Shown here in pieces: positions 12,106 to 24,420 of a DNA stretch of 64,000 nucleotides. The stretch covers positions 77,928,501 to 77,992,500 of the forward strand of contig NC_083869.1 of assembly GCF_032452875.1 (NCBI RefSeq). Direction: 5' to 3'. Position 1 is the stretch's first letter. The number at the start of each line of letters is the position of its first letter. The notes beneath the pieces are model-generated. The model was not told the DNA's origin. It did not search any database and was given only the letters and a program-made list of their open reading frames with translations. The stretch is from Bos javanicus. Its lineage: Eukaryota; Chordata; Mammalia; Artiodactyla; Bovidae. The translations under genes were made by a program, and so were the position numbers.

Positions 12106-13810
12106 TCAACGAATAGGACAGTACATGGTCTGCATAAACAGCCTGACAACTCTTTTGATTGACTCACAATCTGGATACTGCAGGAGGCATAAAAGGATCC
12201 CTAAATGAATAGGTGGTCAGCAGAAAGGTATACCTGGTTATGAGAAGGAGGAAAAAGTTACCCAAACCAAAAATACAAAGAAATGCATTTCAAAAAGCTG
12301 CAATGAATATGAAAAGGGAAGAAGACAGGGGCAGATGCTCATGATTGAGTCTGATGCAAATAATTCCTGATATGGAAAATCAGACTATTTCCCTCTCTGA
12401 TGTTTAGAAATAGAGATATATATTTCTTTAGTTAGGCAGGAGAATGCTAGTCAATCATTTGTCATTCTCTAGTCATCAACAAAGATCAGAGAAAAATAAA
12501 ACAACTCTTGTGTAGGTTATTCTATGAAAAAACCTCCCAGCTCATATCCCACTAGACAAAAAGTATTTCTCTAAGTATCCTCATGCTCCATTGAAAGCTG
12601 TTACCAAGGACATTGGAAGAGAGAAAACTTGTACCATTTGATGAGATCCACTGGGCATAGGAGCACAATCAAATTTGAACTTTGTTGTGTAGCATTTTTG
12701 AAGAATGTGATTCCTAAAGACAGCCATACACAATTTAATGAACCAAATATGTGTCCTTCAAGTACCTCATCTGAAAGCTAGTATTTTATCTTCTTGACTT
12801 TGATAAGATCCCCTTCCTTGGGTCATGATCAATTAGTTTCAGGAAGGAAATCTTTCCTTGTATTGAATAGCAGCATGAAATGCCTGCCATCATTCAAACA
12901 TTATTTTTTTATGTATCAGATCAATACTTGTAACAGGAAAGGGCATGTTAGGGTAACTGCTTTGAGGGAAAGAGTGAGTGAAGATCTGGGAAAAAGAGAT
13001 CATAAACTCTTCTTTTCTCCTTCTCTGCTGCTTACCTGACAGGTGTCTGCAGGGAAAATGCTAAATCCCACTTGCCTTTTGGTGACTCCTGGTGAGTCAC
13101 AGATAATGGACCATGCTCTTTACCATTCTTTTATTACTAGACTTGTTAAACATGTCAGAGTACTTCTGGACACACAGTATTTTCTACACACTTCTCTTAT
13201 TATTGGAGAACATGAGGCATAGAGGATTCCAGCATACCAAATTCTGAGCTTATATTTTAAGGCAAAAATATGCCAAAGTTTCTTAAAGACAAGATATCTT
13301 TTATTTCCTGGAAAATATGAAACAAAGGCTGAATCCATTTGAGGAGAGAAGTATTGCTGTCTATGTGTATGCATATTTTCAGTAGAGGAGGAGTTGAATG
13401 TCTTCACCTTTTAGTCTGACCTCAGAGATAAAGAAATTCTACAACATGGAACTTATTTAGCCTTAGGACAATGAATGCAATAGTAGGTGTAGGACACAAA
13501 AAGCTAGTAAATTGAGTAAATCTTTTCTGGAAAACCATTATGCACTGTGCATTACAAAGAAAAAAAATACCTTTCAAATAGTTTGGAGATTTCATTCAGT
13601 AATCATCAAGAAATAATCATATATGAAAATTAAAATGTAGCCACAGAATTGTGATGAAAATAGTGCATTCGAAGGCTACTCCTTTCCTTCAGGGTAGTTA
13701 CAATGACTATTTGAAACACAGTTATATCATTTGGTTTGAGTTAATTTTTAGGTTTTTTGTTTTCCCATCTTTGTCAATTTCATCTTATATTTGAAAATAT
13801 GAGACATATT
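12106..13810. other. Unique sequence, no gene recognised
   Basis: Only short open frames (longest about 95 codons at 13,120-13,407 minus) without domain or codon signature. No known repeat motif seen. Confidence 0.45.
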
Positions 13811-13821
13811 AACCAGTTTCC

Positions 13822-15054
13822 AATTCTCCAAGCCAAGATTCAGCAATACATGAACCCTGAACTTCGAGATGTTCAAGCTGGTTTTAGAAAAGGCAGAGGA
13901 ACAAGAGATAAATTGCCAACATCTGCTGGATCATCGAAAAAGGAAGAGAGTTCCAGAAAAACACCTATTTCTGCTTTATTGATTATGCCAAAGCCTTTGA
14001 CTGTGTGGATCACAAGAAACTGTGGAAAATTCTGAAAGAGATGGGAATACCAGACCACCTGACCTGCCTCTTGAGAAACCTATATGCAGGTCAGGAAGCA
14101 ACAGTTAGAACTGGACATGGAAAAACAGACTGGTTCCAAATAGGAAAAGGAGTGAGTCAAGGCTGTATATTGTCACCCTGCTTATGTAACTTATATACAG
14201 AGTATATCATGAGAAACACTGGGCTGGAGGAAGCACAAGCTGGAATCAAGGTTGTCGGGAGAAATATCAATAACCTCAGATATGCAGATGACACCACCCT
14301 TATGGCAGAAAGTGAAGAGGAACTGAAGAACTTCTTGATGAAAGTGAAAGTGGAGACTGAAAAAGTTGGCTTAAAGCTCAACATTCAGAAAACTAAGATC
14401 ATGGCATCTGGTCCCATCACTTCATGACAAATAGATGGGGAAAAAAGTAGAAACAGCGTCTGAGTTTATTTTTCTGGGTTCCAAAATCACTGCAGATGGT
14501 GACTGCAGCCATGAAATTAGGAGACACTCCTCGGATGGAAAGCTATGACCAACCTAGACAGCATATTAAAAAGCAGAGACGTTACTTGGCCACAAAGGTC
14601 TGTCTAGTCAAGGCTATGGTTTTTCCAGTAGTCATGTATGGATGTGAGAGTTGGACCATAAAGAAAGCTGAACACATAAGAATTGATGCTTTTGAACTGT
14701 GGTGTTGGAGAAGACTCTTGAGAGTCCTTTGGACTGCAGGGAGATCCAACCAGTCCATCCTAAAGGAGATCAGTCCTGGGTGTTCATTGGTAGGACTGAT
14801 GTTGAAGCTGAAACTCCAATACTTTGGCCACCTGATGCAAAGAGCTGACTCTTTTGAAAAGACCTTGATGCTGGGAAAGACTGAGGGCAGGAGGAGAATG
14901 GGATGACAGAGGATGAGATGGTTAGATCGCATCACCGACTCAATGGACATGGGTTTGGGTGGACTCTGGGATTTGGTGATGGACAGGGAGGCCTGGCATG
15001 CTGCGGTCATGAGGTCACAAAGAGTCGGACATGCTGAGTAACTGAACTGAACTG
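13822..15054 (+). mobile_element. BovB LINE, 5'-truncated, with perfect TSD
   Basis: Flanked by an 11-bp perfect duplication, aaccagtttcc, at 13,811-13,821 and 15,055-15,065. It starts inside the reverse transcriptase at 'attctccaagccaagattcagcaatac' and ends in CTGAACTGAACTGAA. This is a typical single target-primed insertion with early stop of reverse transcription. Confidence 0.95.
13830..14906 (+). pseudogene. BovB reverse-transcriptase remnant
   Basis: Pieces of the BovB ORF2 protein. 13,757-14,035 carries VQAGFRKGRGTRD. 14,005-14,427 has the fingers-palm region with GVSQGCILSPCL and the catalytic YADD box in RYADDTTLMAESEEEL. 14,496-14,906 covers the C-terminal VMYGCESWTIKKAE...LWCWRRLLR block. 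Frameshifts separate all three, and a TGA replaces Trp after GPITS (14,425-14,427, 'tcatgacaaatag' where other copies read tcatgggaaatag). Not functional. Confidence 0.88.
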
Positions 15055-15065
15055 AACCAGTTTCC

Positions 15066-15430
15066 TTAGTTAAAACTATACAAAAATGTATAAATCAAAG
15101 AGATACCTTCCCTCCAACCTCAATATTTCTATCCCATTCATATCCACCCTTTATAATTCATCAATCTCATTAACTTGTGTTTTATTTTTAGTGTTCTTTT
15201 CAGCAAAAAATGAGTCCACCACGCATTTCACTTCCAATATTTTCTTACACAAATAACATACATTTTTAATTTGCAGTTTTTAGTTTTTCTTAGTAATTTT
15301 ATTTTATAACAGATGGGTGAGCCAGGTTATTCAGCCAATCTCTTTAAATGAGTATGAAAATAATTTCCAATATTTTATTATGAGGAAAAGTGAAGCAGTA
15401 AATAATCTTGTGTGCATATAGATTTATAAT
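15066..15430. other. Unique AT-rich sequence
   Basis: No recognised repeat or coding signal. Confidence 0.4.
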
Positions 15431-15660
15431 TTTGGTGGTATATCTTCAGAGACATGGAAATGAAGCTAATTTTTCTTTCATTCTCATGTCTTTCCAGATT
15501 TCCCTTTATAATGGTCACGCTAATTTGTACACCTAGCGTGTTACTTATACTAGTGTGTATTTCCCCAAAGCCACATTACTGAAAGCATGTGTGGTGTTAA
15601 CATTAGTGTTTCCTAGACTTTTTATTACTGAAGTGGAAGATGGGATTTTAAAAGAGCTCA
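15430..15660 (-). repeat. Probable ancient L1 3' fragment, antisense
   Basis: Pattern 'ggtggtatatcttcagagacatgg ... cagatttccctttataatgg ... gctaatttgtacacct ... gtatttccccaaagccacat' follows the order of antisense L1M ORF2 C-terminus. Strongly diverged. Confidence 0.45.
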
Positions 15661-16560
15661 TTTCACTTAATTAATCAGAAGTTTTTATCCTGAATAAAGT
15701 GCTGAAGACTTTTCACAACTTTTACTTTCCTATAGCAATATATCCTCAGTAGATCTTAAACACATCAAAAGAATAAAAGCAGAAACTGTTTGAATTTTAC
15801 CCAGTGTTTATAGTTAGCTCTCAAAAAGTACTTATTTAACTACTTAATTGTAAATAGGTAGGCAATAAATGAAATATTAAGGCAAAGTGAAAGAAAAATA
15901 CATACAAAGTCATATTTTACCCCTTCAGGACTGTATTTACACTTAATCTGATTGCACCACAACTTTCTTTGTCATTTTATCTGGAAAAGCAAATTGAAAT
16001 TGAAACCTAAATAAGAGGTCACTTAGTGAAGGACACTGCAAAACCCATGAGAAATTATCAGGCCACCTGATGAGAGATTTTGGTTGGAAAATGAATCCTT
16101 GATGAGTCTGGAATACAGTATGTCTCTTTTTTCTGTGCTCTCCATTTCCTGGTGCCATTTCTTACATCAAGTCCTAACACAGGAGAGTTTCTTGGGGAAT
16201 TTAAACTGACAGCTTTGTGCTGATTAGAAGCCTTAGGACAAGGCATCTTTGAAATGAGATCAATGTCAGTGCTTTTGCCCACAGCAGTCATGAGAGGAGA
16301 AAAAAATAAAATCAACAAATACTTCACAACACTCTTTATTAGAAGAAAATATGCCTCAGGAGCATGGAGGAGGAAAAGGAAAGGGTTTCACGTTGTGTGC
16401 CTAAAAGACTTTCAGCAATGCCAATGAGAACAAACTTTCTTCCCTCTAAAGAGTATGAATAAAGACCTAGATACACACATAAAATATGCCACAACTAAAC
16501 ATTTCAGATATTCTGAAGGATCTAGGAAATAGTCAGCTGCCTTCTTTTTGAAAACTCAAG
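15661..16560. other. Unique sequence, no gene recognised
   Basis: Minus-strand frames at 15,943-16,158 and 16,058-16,327 overlap each other, lack a family signature and have no supporting splice or start context I can defend. Nothing else recognised. Confidence 0.4.
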
Positions 16561-16850
16561 GTTTAGGTTTAAAATAAAATTGAGAGGAAGATACAGAGAT
16601 TTCTCACATATCCCCTACTCCAACACATCCATAGCTTCCCCTGATATGTTATTAACATTCCACACCAGAGGGGTGCATTTATTACAATTGTTCTATCAAC
16701 ACTGATGTATCATGATCATCCAAAGTCCAAACTTTATATTAAATTCACTGTTAGTGTTGAACATTCTATGGGTTTGGACAAATGTATAATAACATATATA
16801 CATCAATATAATCTCATATAGAGTATACTTCCTGCACTAAAAATATCCTG

Positions 16851-17315
16851 TGTAAGGTCTGTCTAGTCAAAGCTGTGGTTTTTCCAGTAGTCATGTATGG
16901 ATGTGAGAGTAGGACCATAAAGAAAGCTGAACACATAAGAATTGATGCTTTTGAACTGTGGTGTTGGAGAAGACTCTTGAGAGTCCCTTGGACTGCAAAG
17001 AGATCCAACCAGTCCATCCTGAAGGAAATCAGTCCTGAATATTCATTGGGAGGACTGATGCTGAAGCTGACACTCCAATACTTTGTCCACCTGATGCAAA
17101 GAACTGACTCATTGGAAAAGACCCTGATGCTGGGAAAGACTGAAGGCATGAGGATAAGGGGGATGACAAAGGATGAGATGGTTGGATGGTATCCCTGACT
17201 CAGTAGACATGAGTAAAATCCGGGGGTTGGTGATGGACAGGGAGATCTGGCATGCTGCAGTTCATGGGGTCACAAAGAGTCAGACACGACTGAGCAACTG
17301 AACTGAACTGAACTG
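16851..17315 (+). mobile_element. BovB LINE 3' end with perfect TSD
   Basis: Short 5'-truncated copy flanked by aaaaatatcctg at 16,839-16,850 and 17,316-17,327 (12 bp, perfect). The plus frame 16,875-17,198 gives MVFPVVMYGCESRTIKKAE...LWCWRRLLRVPWTAKRSNQSILKEISPEYS. It ends in a CTGAA repeat (17,300-17,315). Confidence 0.95.
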
Positions 17316-17973
17316 AAAAATATCCTGAGCTGTGCTTACTTATCATCCCCCTTCTCCCTGTCAGTCATTGACCTTTTTACTGTATCCATTGTGTTGCTTT
17401 TTACAGAATTTCATATACTTGAAATCAACAGTATGTTAGCCTTTTCAGATTGGCTTATTTCACTTTAAAATACATATGTAAGATTTCCCAGTCTCTTTTC
17501 ACAACTTAATAGCTCATTTTGTTTTAACCCTGAAGATTGCTTCATTTCCTATTTTACCACAACATATATTTATCCACTCAACTACTGAAAGGCATCTTGG
17601 TTGCTTCCAAGTTTTGGCAATTAAAAATATAGCTGTTATCAACATTTTTGCTTGGAGTTTTGTGTAAACACAAATTTTCAACTCCTTGATTAAACACCAA
17701 AGAATGCAATTGCTGTATTACATGGTAGGAAGATAATTTGTCTTATAAGAAATGTCAAACTATTTTCAAAACTATGTGTATGAGTCTACATTCCCATCAG
17801 CAATGTATGAAAGTTCCTATTGTACCACATCTTCATGGATATTTGGTGTTATCAGTGTGCCAGATTTAGATTATTCTACTAAGTGTTATTTATTAGATAA
17901 TAAATAATAAATTAAATATTACTAATAAGTAATAGTTCCATGTTGTTTAATTTGAATTCCCCTAATAACATAT

Positions 17974-19662
17974 AAGATACCAAGGGAACATTTCATGCAA
18001 AGATGGACTCGATAAAGGACAGAAATGGTATGGACCTAACAGAAGCAGAAGATATTGAGAAGAGGTGGCAAGAATACACAGAAGAACTGTACAAAAAAGA
18101 TCTTCATGACCCAGATAATCATGATGGTGTAATCACTCACCTAGAGCCAGACATCCTGGAATGTGAGGTCAAGCATCACTACAAACAAAGCTAGCAGAGG
18201 TGATGGAATTCCAGTTGAGCTCTTTCAAATCCTGAAAGATGATGCTGTGAAAGTGCTGCCCTCAATATGCCAGCAAATTTGGAGAACTCAGCAGTGGCCA
18301 TAGGACTGGAAAAGGTCAGTTTTCATCCCAATCCCAAAGAAAAGCAATGCCAAAGAATGCTCAAACTACCGCACAGTTGCACTCATCTCACACGCTAGTA
18401 AAGTAATGCTCAGAATTCTCCAAGCCAGGCTTCAGCAATACATGAACCGTGAACTTCCTGATGTTCAAGCTGGTTTTAGAAAAGGAAGAGGAACAAGAGA
18501 TCAAATTGCCAACATCCGTTGGATCATCAAAAAAGCAAGAAACTTACAGAAAAACATCTATTTCTGCTTTATTGACTATGCCAAAGCCTTTGACTGTGTG
18601 GATCACAATAAACTGTGGAAAATTCTGAAAGAGATGGGAATACCAGATCACCTGGCCTGCCTCTTGAGAAACCTGTATGCAGGTCAGGAAGCAACAGTTA
18701 GAACTGGACATGGAAAAACAGACTGGTTCCAAATAGGAAAAGGAGTGAGTCAAGTCTGTATATTGTCACTGTGCTTATTTAACTTATATACAGAGTATAC
18801 CATGAGAAACGCTGGGCTGGGGAAAGCACAAGCTGGAATCAAGGTTGTCGGGAGAAATATCAATAACCTCAGATATGCAGATGACACCACCCTCATGGCA
18901 GAAAGTGAAGAGGAACTGAAGAGCTTCTTGATGAAAGTGAAAGAGGAGAGTGAAAAAGTTGGCTTAAAGCTCAACATTCAGAAAACGAAAATCATGGCAT
19001 CTGGCCCCATCACTTCATGGGAAATAGATGGGAAAACAGTGGAAACAGTGTCAGACTTTATTTTGGGGGGCTCCAAAACCACTGCAGATGGTGACTACAG
19101 CCATGAAATTAAAAGACGCTTACTCCTTGGAAGAAAAGTTATGACCAACCTAGATAACATATTCAAAAGCAGAGATATTACTTTGCCAAGAAAGGTCTGT
19201 GTAGTCAAGGCTATGATTTTTCCAGTGGTCATGTATGGATGTGAGAGTTGGACTATGAAGAAAGCTGAGCACTGAAAAATTGATGCTTTTGAACTGTGAT
19301 GTTGGAGAAGACTCTTGAGAGTCCCTTGGACTGCAAGGAGATCCACCCAGTCCATTCTAAAGGAGATCAGTCAGTCCTGGGTGTTCTTTGGAAGGAAAGA
19401 TGCTAAAGCTGAAACTCCAGTACTTTGGCTACCTCATGCAAAGAGTTGACTTATTGGAAAAGACTCTGATTCTGGGAGGGATTGGGGGCAGGAGGAGAAG
19501 GGGACGACAGAGGATGAGATGGCTGGATGGCATCACCACCTCGATGGAAGTGAGTCTGAGTGAACTCCGGGAGTTGGTGATGTGCAGGGAGGCCTGGCAT
19601 GCTGTGATTCATGGGGTCGCAAAGAGTTGGACATGACTGAGCGACTAAGCTGAACTGAACTG
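17974..19662 (+). mobile_element. BovB LINE, 5'-truncated, 1.7 kb, with perfect TSD
   Basis: Flanked by aataacatat at 17,964-17,973 and 19,663-19,672. Starts just upstream of the reverse-transcriptase domain at 'agataccaagggaacatttcatgcaaagatgg' and ends in CTGAACTGAACTGAA. Holds the longest uninterrupted BovB frame in the window. Confidence 0.95.
18406..19275 (+). pseudogene. BovB reverse transcriptase, 289-codon open segment
   Basis: Best preserved BovB coding block here. It runs from LQARLQQYMNRELPDVQAGFRKGRG through IYFCFIDYAKAFDCVDHNKLW (first catalytic Asp region) and GVSQVCILSLCLFNLY to the RYADDTTLMAESEEEL catalytic box (about residues 166-181), then TVSDFILGGSKTTADGDYSHEIKRRLLLG and VMYGCESWTMKKAEH. 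The preceding frame at 18,003-18,194 and the following frame at 19,388-19,636 belong to the same protein but are out of frame or behind stops (TGA at 19,273). Endonuclease domain absent. The glycine usual in SQGC is valine here. Confidence 0.9.
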
Positions 19663-20331
19663 AATAACATATGATGTTGAGCACCTTTTCATATGTTTAT
19701 TTGCCATCTGCACATCTATGGAGAGTGTTGGTTAAGGTCTTATGTCTATTATTTAATTAGATTTTTTCTTTTGTTGTTTTTGATGTTGAGCATTGTGTAT
19801 TTTGGATAACATTTTTCATATTGAATGTGTCTTATGAAATTATATTTTCATAGTGTTTTTTCTTCTAATTCTCTTGATATTGTTGTTCAAATAGAAGTTT
19901 TAAAAATGTTACCTGACTCAGCTTATCAATTATTTCTTTCACAGATGTTTTTTGATGTTCTATCTAAATATATATTACCATTCCAAAGATCATGTAGGTT
20001 TTCTCCTATTATCCTCTAGAATAATGCAATTAGGTCTGTGATTCATTTTGAATTTTACAATTAGGTCTGTGATCCATTGTGAGTTAATTTTTGTGAAGAC
20101 TATAAAGTCTGTGTCTAGATTCACTTTTTGCAAATGGATGTCCAGTTTTTTCATCATTTGTTGAAAATACTATCTTTATAATTTTGTATTGCCTTTGCTT
20201 CTTTGTCAAAGATCCATTGCCTATATTTACATGTGTCTATTTCTGTGCTGTCTGCTCTGTTCCATTGATCTGTTAGTCTAAACTTGTTTCAATATCAAAT
20301 TTTTAATTATTGTAGCTTTAAAGTAAGTTTT

Positions 20332-20368
20332 GAGTTGGACATGACTTAGCAACTAAACAACAACAGCA
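20332..20368 (+). mobile_element. Tiny Bov SINE 3' end
   Basis: Only the last ~37 bp of a Bov-A unit, 'gagttggacatgacttagcaactaaacaacaacagcaa', lies within the ancient L1. Extreme 5' truncation, no reliable duplication. Confidence 0.7.
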
Positions 20369-20511
20369 AATTAATTCTTAAAGTTGTGTTGTCAGTCCTC
20401 CAACTTCTTCTCTTTAATATTTTGAAGATTATTCTGTATCTTTTGAACCTCCCCATAAACTTTAGAATCATCTTATTGATATCCGTAAAATGTCTTGCTA
20501 GGATTATGATT

Positions 20512-20781
20512 CGAAGAAGGCAATGGCACCCCATTCCAGTACTCTTGCTTGGAAAAGCCCATGGACAGAGGAGCCTGGTATGCTGCAGTCCATGGGGTCG
20601 CTAAGAGTCAGACACGGCAGAGCAACTTCACTTTGACATTTCAGTTTCATGCGTTGGAGAAGGAAATGGCAACCCACTCCAGTGTTCTTGCCTGGAGAAT
20701 CCCAGGGGGAGCCTGATGGGCTGCCATCATGGGGTCTCACAGAGTCGGACACAACTGAAGCAACTTAGCAGCAGCAGCAGC
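20512..20781 (+). mobile_element. BOV-A2 SINE with perfect TSD
   Basis: Two A units in tandem ending in an AGC-repeat tail (20,767-20,781). Flanked by aggattatgatt at 20,500-20,511 and 20,782-20,793. Inserted into the antisense L1. Confidence 0.95.
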
Positions 20782-21370
20782 AGGATTATGATTAAAATTG
20801 CATTGAATCTATAAATTAAGTTGGGAAGAATTGGCATCTTGATAATATAGAGTCATCTTTTCCATGAACATGATATATCTCTCCATTTATCTAGTTCTTT
20901 GATTTAATTTATTACAATTTTGTGTTTGCTTTATATACATTTTATATTTATTTTGTTAGATTTACCTAAGCATTTCATTTTTCAGGGTAGGGTGTGTCAA
21001 TAAATATGATACAGTGATTTTAATTTCAAATTCTTCTGGGTTATTGCTGCTATATGGGAAAGAAATTGACGTTTGTATATTAACCATGTATGCTGTGATC
21101 TTGCTATAATAATTTGTCTCAGGATTTTTTTGCTTTATTCTTTCAGATTTTCTACATAGATGATTGCATCATCTGCCAAAAAAAGAAAAGAAAAAGAAAA
21201 GCAATTTTATGTTGTTCTCCACAGTCTGTATATCTTTTGTTTTCTTGCCTTTTTGTATTTGCAAGGACTTTCAGTATGATGTTAAAAGGGAGTGGTAAGA
21301 GGAGATATCCTTACCTTCTACGTTATCAGAATTTGAAAGTTTCAAGTTTATCACCAAAAAGTGTGGTATT

Positions 21371-21586
21371 ATTGCTGTTGTTGCTTAGTCACTAAGACAT
21401 ATTCGACTCTTTTGTGACCCCATGGACTGCAGCCTTCTAGATTCCTATATTGCCTGGGATTTTCCAGGCTAGAATACTGGAGTGAGTTGCCATTTCCTTC
21501 ACCAGGGATATTCTCAACCCAGGGATTGAATTTATACCTCCTGCTGGGCAGGTGGATTCTTTATTACCAAGACAACTGGGAAGCCC
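21371..21586 (-). mobile_element. Bov-tA SINE, antisense
   Basis: Reverse-complement Bov-tA from 'gctgttgttgcttagtcactaag' to 'ccaagacaactgggaagccc'. Flanks aagtgtggtatt (21,359-21,370) and aagtatggtttt (21,587-21,598) match 10 of 12, in keeping with an old insertion. Confidence 0.88.
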
Positions 21587-21702
21587 AAGTATGGTTTTAG
21601 CTGGACCTTTTTGGAGATAGTCTTTATCCAGTTGAGAAAATTCTCTATTCAGAGTTTTCTGAGAGTTGTTCTCATGAGTAGCTGTTGGATTTTTTCAAAC
21701 GC

Positions 21703-21724
21703 TTTGTGTGTGTGTGTGTGTGTG
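21703..21724. repeat. (GT)n microsatellite
   Basis: Eleven GT units inside the ancient L1 remnant. Confidence 0.9.
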
Positions 21725-22010
21725 TTAATTGGTATAATCCTGAGGTTTTTCATTTTCAGACTGTCGATGTGATGAATTACCTTAATTAATTTTCAAATGT
21801 TGAATGAGACTTGCATACCTGGCATAAATTCCACTTAACCATGGTATACAATTCATTATTATCATTTTTGGATGGTTTACTAACATTTTGTTGATATTTT
21901 TGCATCTATGTTCATAAGAGATATTGACTTGTATTAGTAGTTCCCTCCCCCTGCCCTTGGGATGTCTTTGTCTGGTTTTGTTGTTAAAATATTGCTGGTC
22001 TTAGAATGAG

Positions 22011-22229
22011 CTGGGCTTCCCAGGTGGCACTAGTGGTAAAGAACACGTTTGCCAATATAGGAGATATAAAAGATGCCCATTCGATCCCTGCATGAAGAAA
22101 ATCTCCTGGAAGAGGTCATGGCAACCCATTCCAGTATTCTTGCCTGGAAAATCCCATGGGCAGAGGAGCCTGGTGGGCTACAGTCCTTGGGGTTGCAAAG
22201 AGTGGGACATGACTAAAGCAGCTTAGCAG
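22011..22229 (+). mobile_element. Bov-tA SINE with TSD
   Basis: tRNA head 'ctgggcttcccaggtggcactagtgg' then A unit ending 'gggacatgactaaagcagcttagcag'. Flanks tagaatgag at 22,002-22,010 and 22,230-22,238 are perfect over 9 bp. Confidence 0.92.
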
Positions 22230-22860
22230 TAGAATGAGTTAGAAAGTATTTCCTTTGCTTCTGTTTTTTGGAAAAGATTGTAGATAATTGGTATATTTTA
22301 TTCATAAATGTTTGGAGAAATCTACCATTGTACTCATCTGAGCTTAATGTTCTGTTTTGAAAGGTTATTAATTATTGATTCAATTTATTTAATAGACATA
22401 GGCCTTTTCAGATTGTTTGTTTCATTTTTGTGTGTGTTTTGGCAGTTCTGTCTTTCAAGGAATTGGTCTATTTTATCTAGGTTATTAAATCTTGTCCACT
22501 TATTCCTTTTTTATCCTTTTAATTACCATGTGATATGTAGTGATAGCCCTCTTTCGTTTCTTTTTCTAGCAATTTGTGTTATCATTTTTTCTTATTAAAT
22601 CTAACTAGAGGCTTATTGATTTTATAGATATTTTCAAAGAACTTTTGCTTTTGTTTGTTATGTCTTTGGTTTTATTTTTTCAATTGTATTCATTTGTGTT
22701 TTAATCCTTTTTATTATGTTTCTTCTTACTTTAGAAGTTTTTCTAGTTTCCTAATGTGGAAACTTAGATTATTTGCTTTAGATATTTTTTCTCTTTTTAA
22801 ATATTTGCATTCAATGTTATACTTTTGGTTAGATTTTTGAGATTTGTTTTTGATTCATTT

Positions 22861-23384
22861 TCTTCACATTAGAGCCCACTTGCTTAAATTCTTGAGGAAG
22901 AAGCTTGGAGTATCATCATATTTCTGCATACGTGTTCAAAAAAAAAAAAGGGGGAGCTTTTTACACCTGGTTAGCCAAGCTATAGGAAAATTGTTTTAAT
23001 ATTTTCTGGTCAAATGGAAAAATGACTGGTAGAACCTAAATTAAAGATGATGCATGCCTATTTCCAATTCTAATTTCTTCATATTATCGTAATTCCATAC
23101 ACACTTAAAGTTCTCACCCAGGGTGGGAAGCAAAATGCTGGTTTTGTTTTTTGTATCTATTTTGCTAAAGCTCAGTAGAGTATTCTGGTAGTCTTAAGGT
23201 TCCCAGAAATTTATGAGTAAGAAAATGTAAATCAATACTAAATAATTTAGTGATATGGGCATCTTTATGAGTGACATGGGGACGTTTACTTAGGAAATTT
23301 TCTCTTACAAGGAAGAAATGTTAATACCATCACATATACAGGTTAACAATACTAACACTGAATATTCAACATTCCAGACTCAGA
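22861..23384. other. Unique sequence
   Basis: No gene or recognised repeat. Short A run with G tract at 22,939-22,955. Confidence 0.4.
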
Positions 23385-23775
23385 TTCAACATCACCTTCT
23401 CCAGAAAGCCTCTATGACTTCTCTAAAGAATTGAGTACTTGATTCTCTTATTCCAGAAATTATGTATTCTTTGAATATAAATTTTAAAAATATAAGGCAT
23501 TCTACATAATATTTATAGACACACAGAAAATGGTGTACTTGTGAAAGAAAAACAGGAAAGGGCATATTTGTATGATAATATGACTTTTACTAGACATTTG
23601 TTAATAATTCACATTATACTGTTAATATGTATTCATTTGTTACTCCCTTTCTTTTATGAGATTAGAAGGAAAAGGAGATTATATTTGTCTCTGAACTGTC
23701 AAAACTGAACTCCAAGCCTCACCTATTGTATGTCTTCAAGAACATTTATCACATGAATGAGTAAGAGATTGACTG
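23385..23775 (+). repeat. L2-like LINE 3' region
   Basis: Landmarks in L2 order: 'caacatcaccttctccagaaagcctctatgacttctc' near 23,388, a middle stretch, then 'gaactccaagcctcacc...caagaacatttatcacatgaatgagtaag' near 23,705-23,766. Diverged, boundaries soft. Confidence 0.5.
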
Positions 23776-24049
23776 AATGCGTCAATACATACATGATTTG
23801 AGCAAGGCTGAACCTGAGTGTAATATATCACACTCTAACCTGCTTTTCATTCATCCTGATGCCTGCCAATTCAGTAAGTAATTTTATCCTTTTGATTGTG
23901 CATTTTGGTAATTGCTAAAAGAAAGAAATGTGTACGTGTGTGTGAATGTATTTGGGATTCTAAATACTTTTTGTGCTGAATATAATGTTGGTGCTTTTTT
24001 AGAACAGATTTGAGTAGAAAAAAATCTGAAAGTGTTTCCAAAACTCAGC

Positions 24050-24420
24050 TTCTGTCCACCAGTACCTAATAGAAACACACAGTTTTGGGTGAAGCAGAAA
24101 AGAATAGCTTTATTTCTTTGCCAGTTACAGTGCGCTAATGCCCTCAAAGCTGTGTGTCTCACCCTGGAGTGGGTATTGAGGAGTCTTATAGTATTCAAGG
24201 AGCAGGGCATGCTCAGTTTATGGATATTTTTCTGATTGGTTGGTGATGAGGTAGTTGGGAGTCAGCACTATCAACCTTCTGATTCCAGCCTGGGGTCCAC
24301 ATGCTTATGGGCAGCATACATTTAATTTCTCCCACCTCATAGATGTTTCAGTATCTGCAAAACAGCTCAAAGGATTTGACTCAGAATATTATCCACAGTT
24401 CCTGAGGAACAGCTAAATGT
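24050..24420 (-). mobile_element. LTR-like fragment, antisense, family uncertain
   Basis: On the minus strand a polyadenylation signal AATAAA (complement of 24,109-24,114) sits in 'ggcaaagaaataaagctattc'. A stretch with the style of mammalian ERV class I LTRs surrounds it ('ttctgattggttggtgatgaggtagttggg', 'ggggtccacatgcttatgggcagcatac' on plus). No internal viral gene, primer-binding site or second LTR is visible, so it would be a solo or partial LTR. It could also be another repeat type. Confidence 0.45.

Larger units (their letters stand above)
16560..22860 (-). mobile_element. Ancient L1, antisense, host of five later insertions
   Basis: The pieces outside the younger insertions join into one minus-strand L1. 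The 3' UTR is at 16,600-16,850 and 17,316-17,960 ('cattgacctttttactgtatccattgtg', 'ggttgcttccaagttttggcaatt'). ORF2 C-terminal to RT sequence follows from 19,673 onward (for example 'tttctgtgctgtctgctctgttccattgatctg' at 20,240-20,275 and 'gtttgttatgtctttggttttatttttt' at 22,650). Nested inside are BovB 16,851-17,315, BovB 17,974-19,662, BOV-A2 20,512-20,781, Bov-tA 21,371-21,586 and Bov-tA 22,011-22,229. No frame survives. Confidence 0.8.

Noticed and set aside
18406..19275. 289-codon RT frame as an active or domesticated BovB protein
   Set aside because: The element is 5'-truncated, lacks its endonuclease and start, and is frameshifted on both sides; TSD and 3' tail show an ordinary dead copy.
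20026..20090. Short tandem duplication of about 30 bp (ttaggtctgtgat.cattttgaa type)
   Set aside because: Noted as a small slippage event in the ancient L1; no functional meaning seen.
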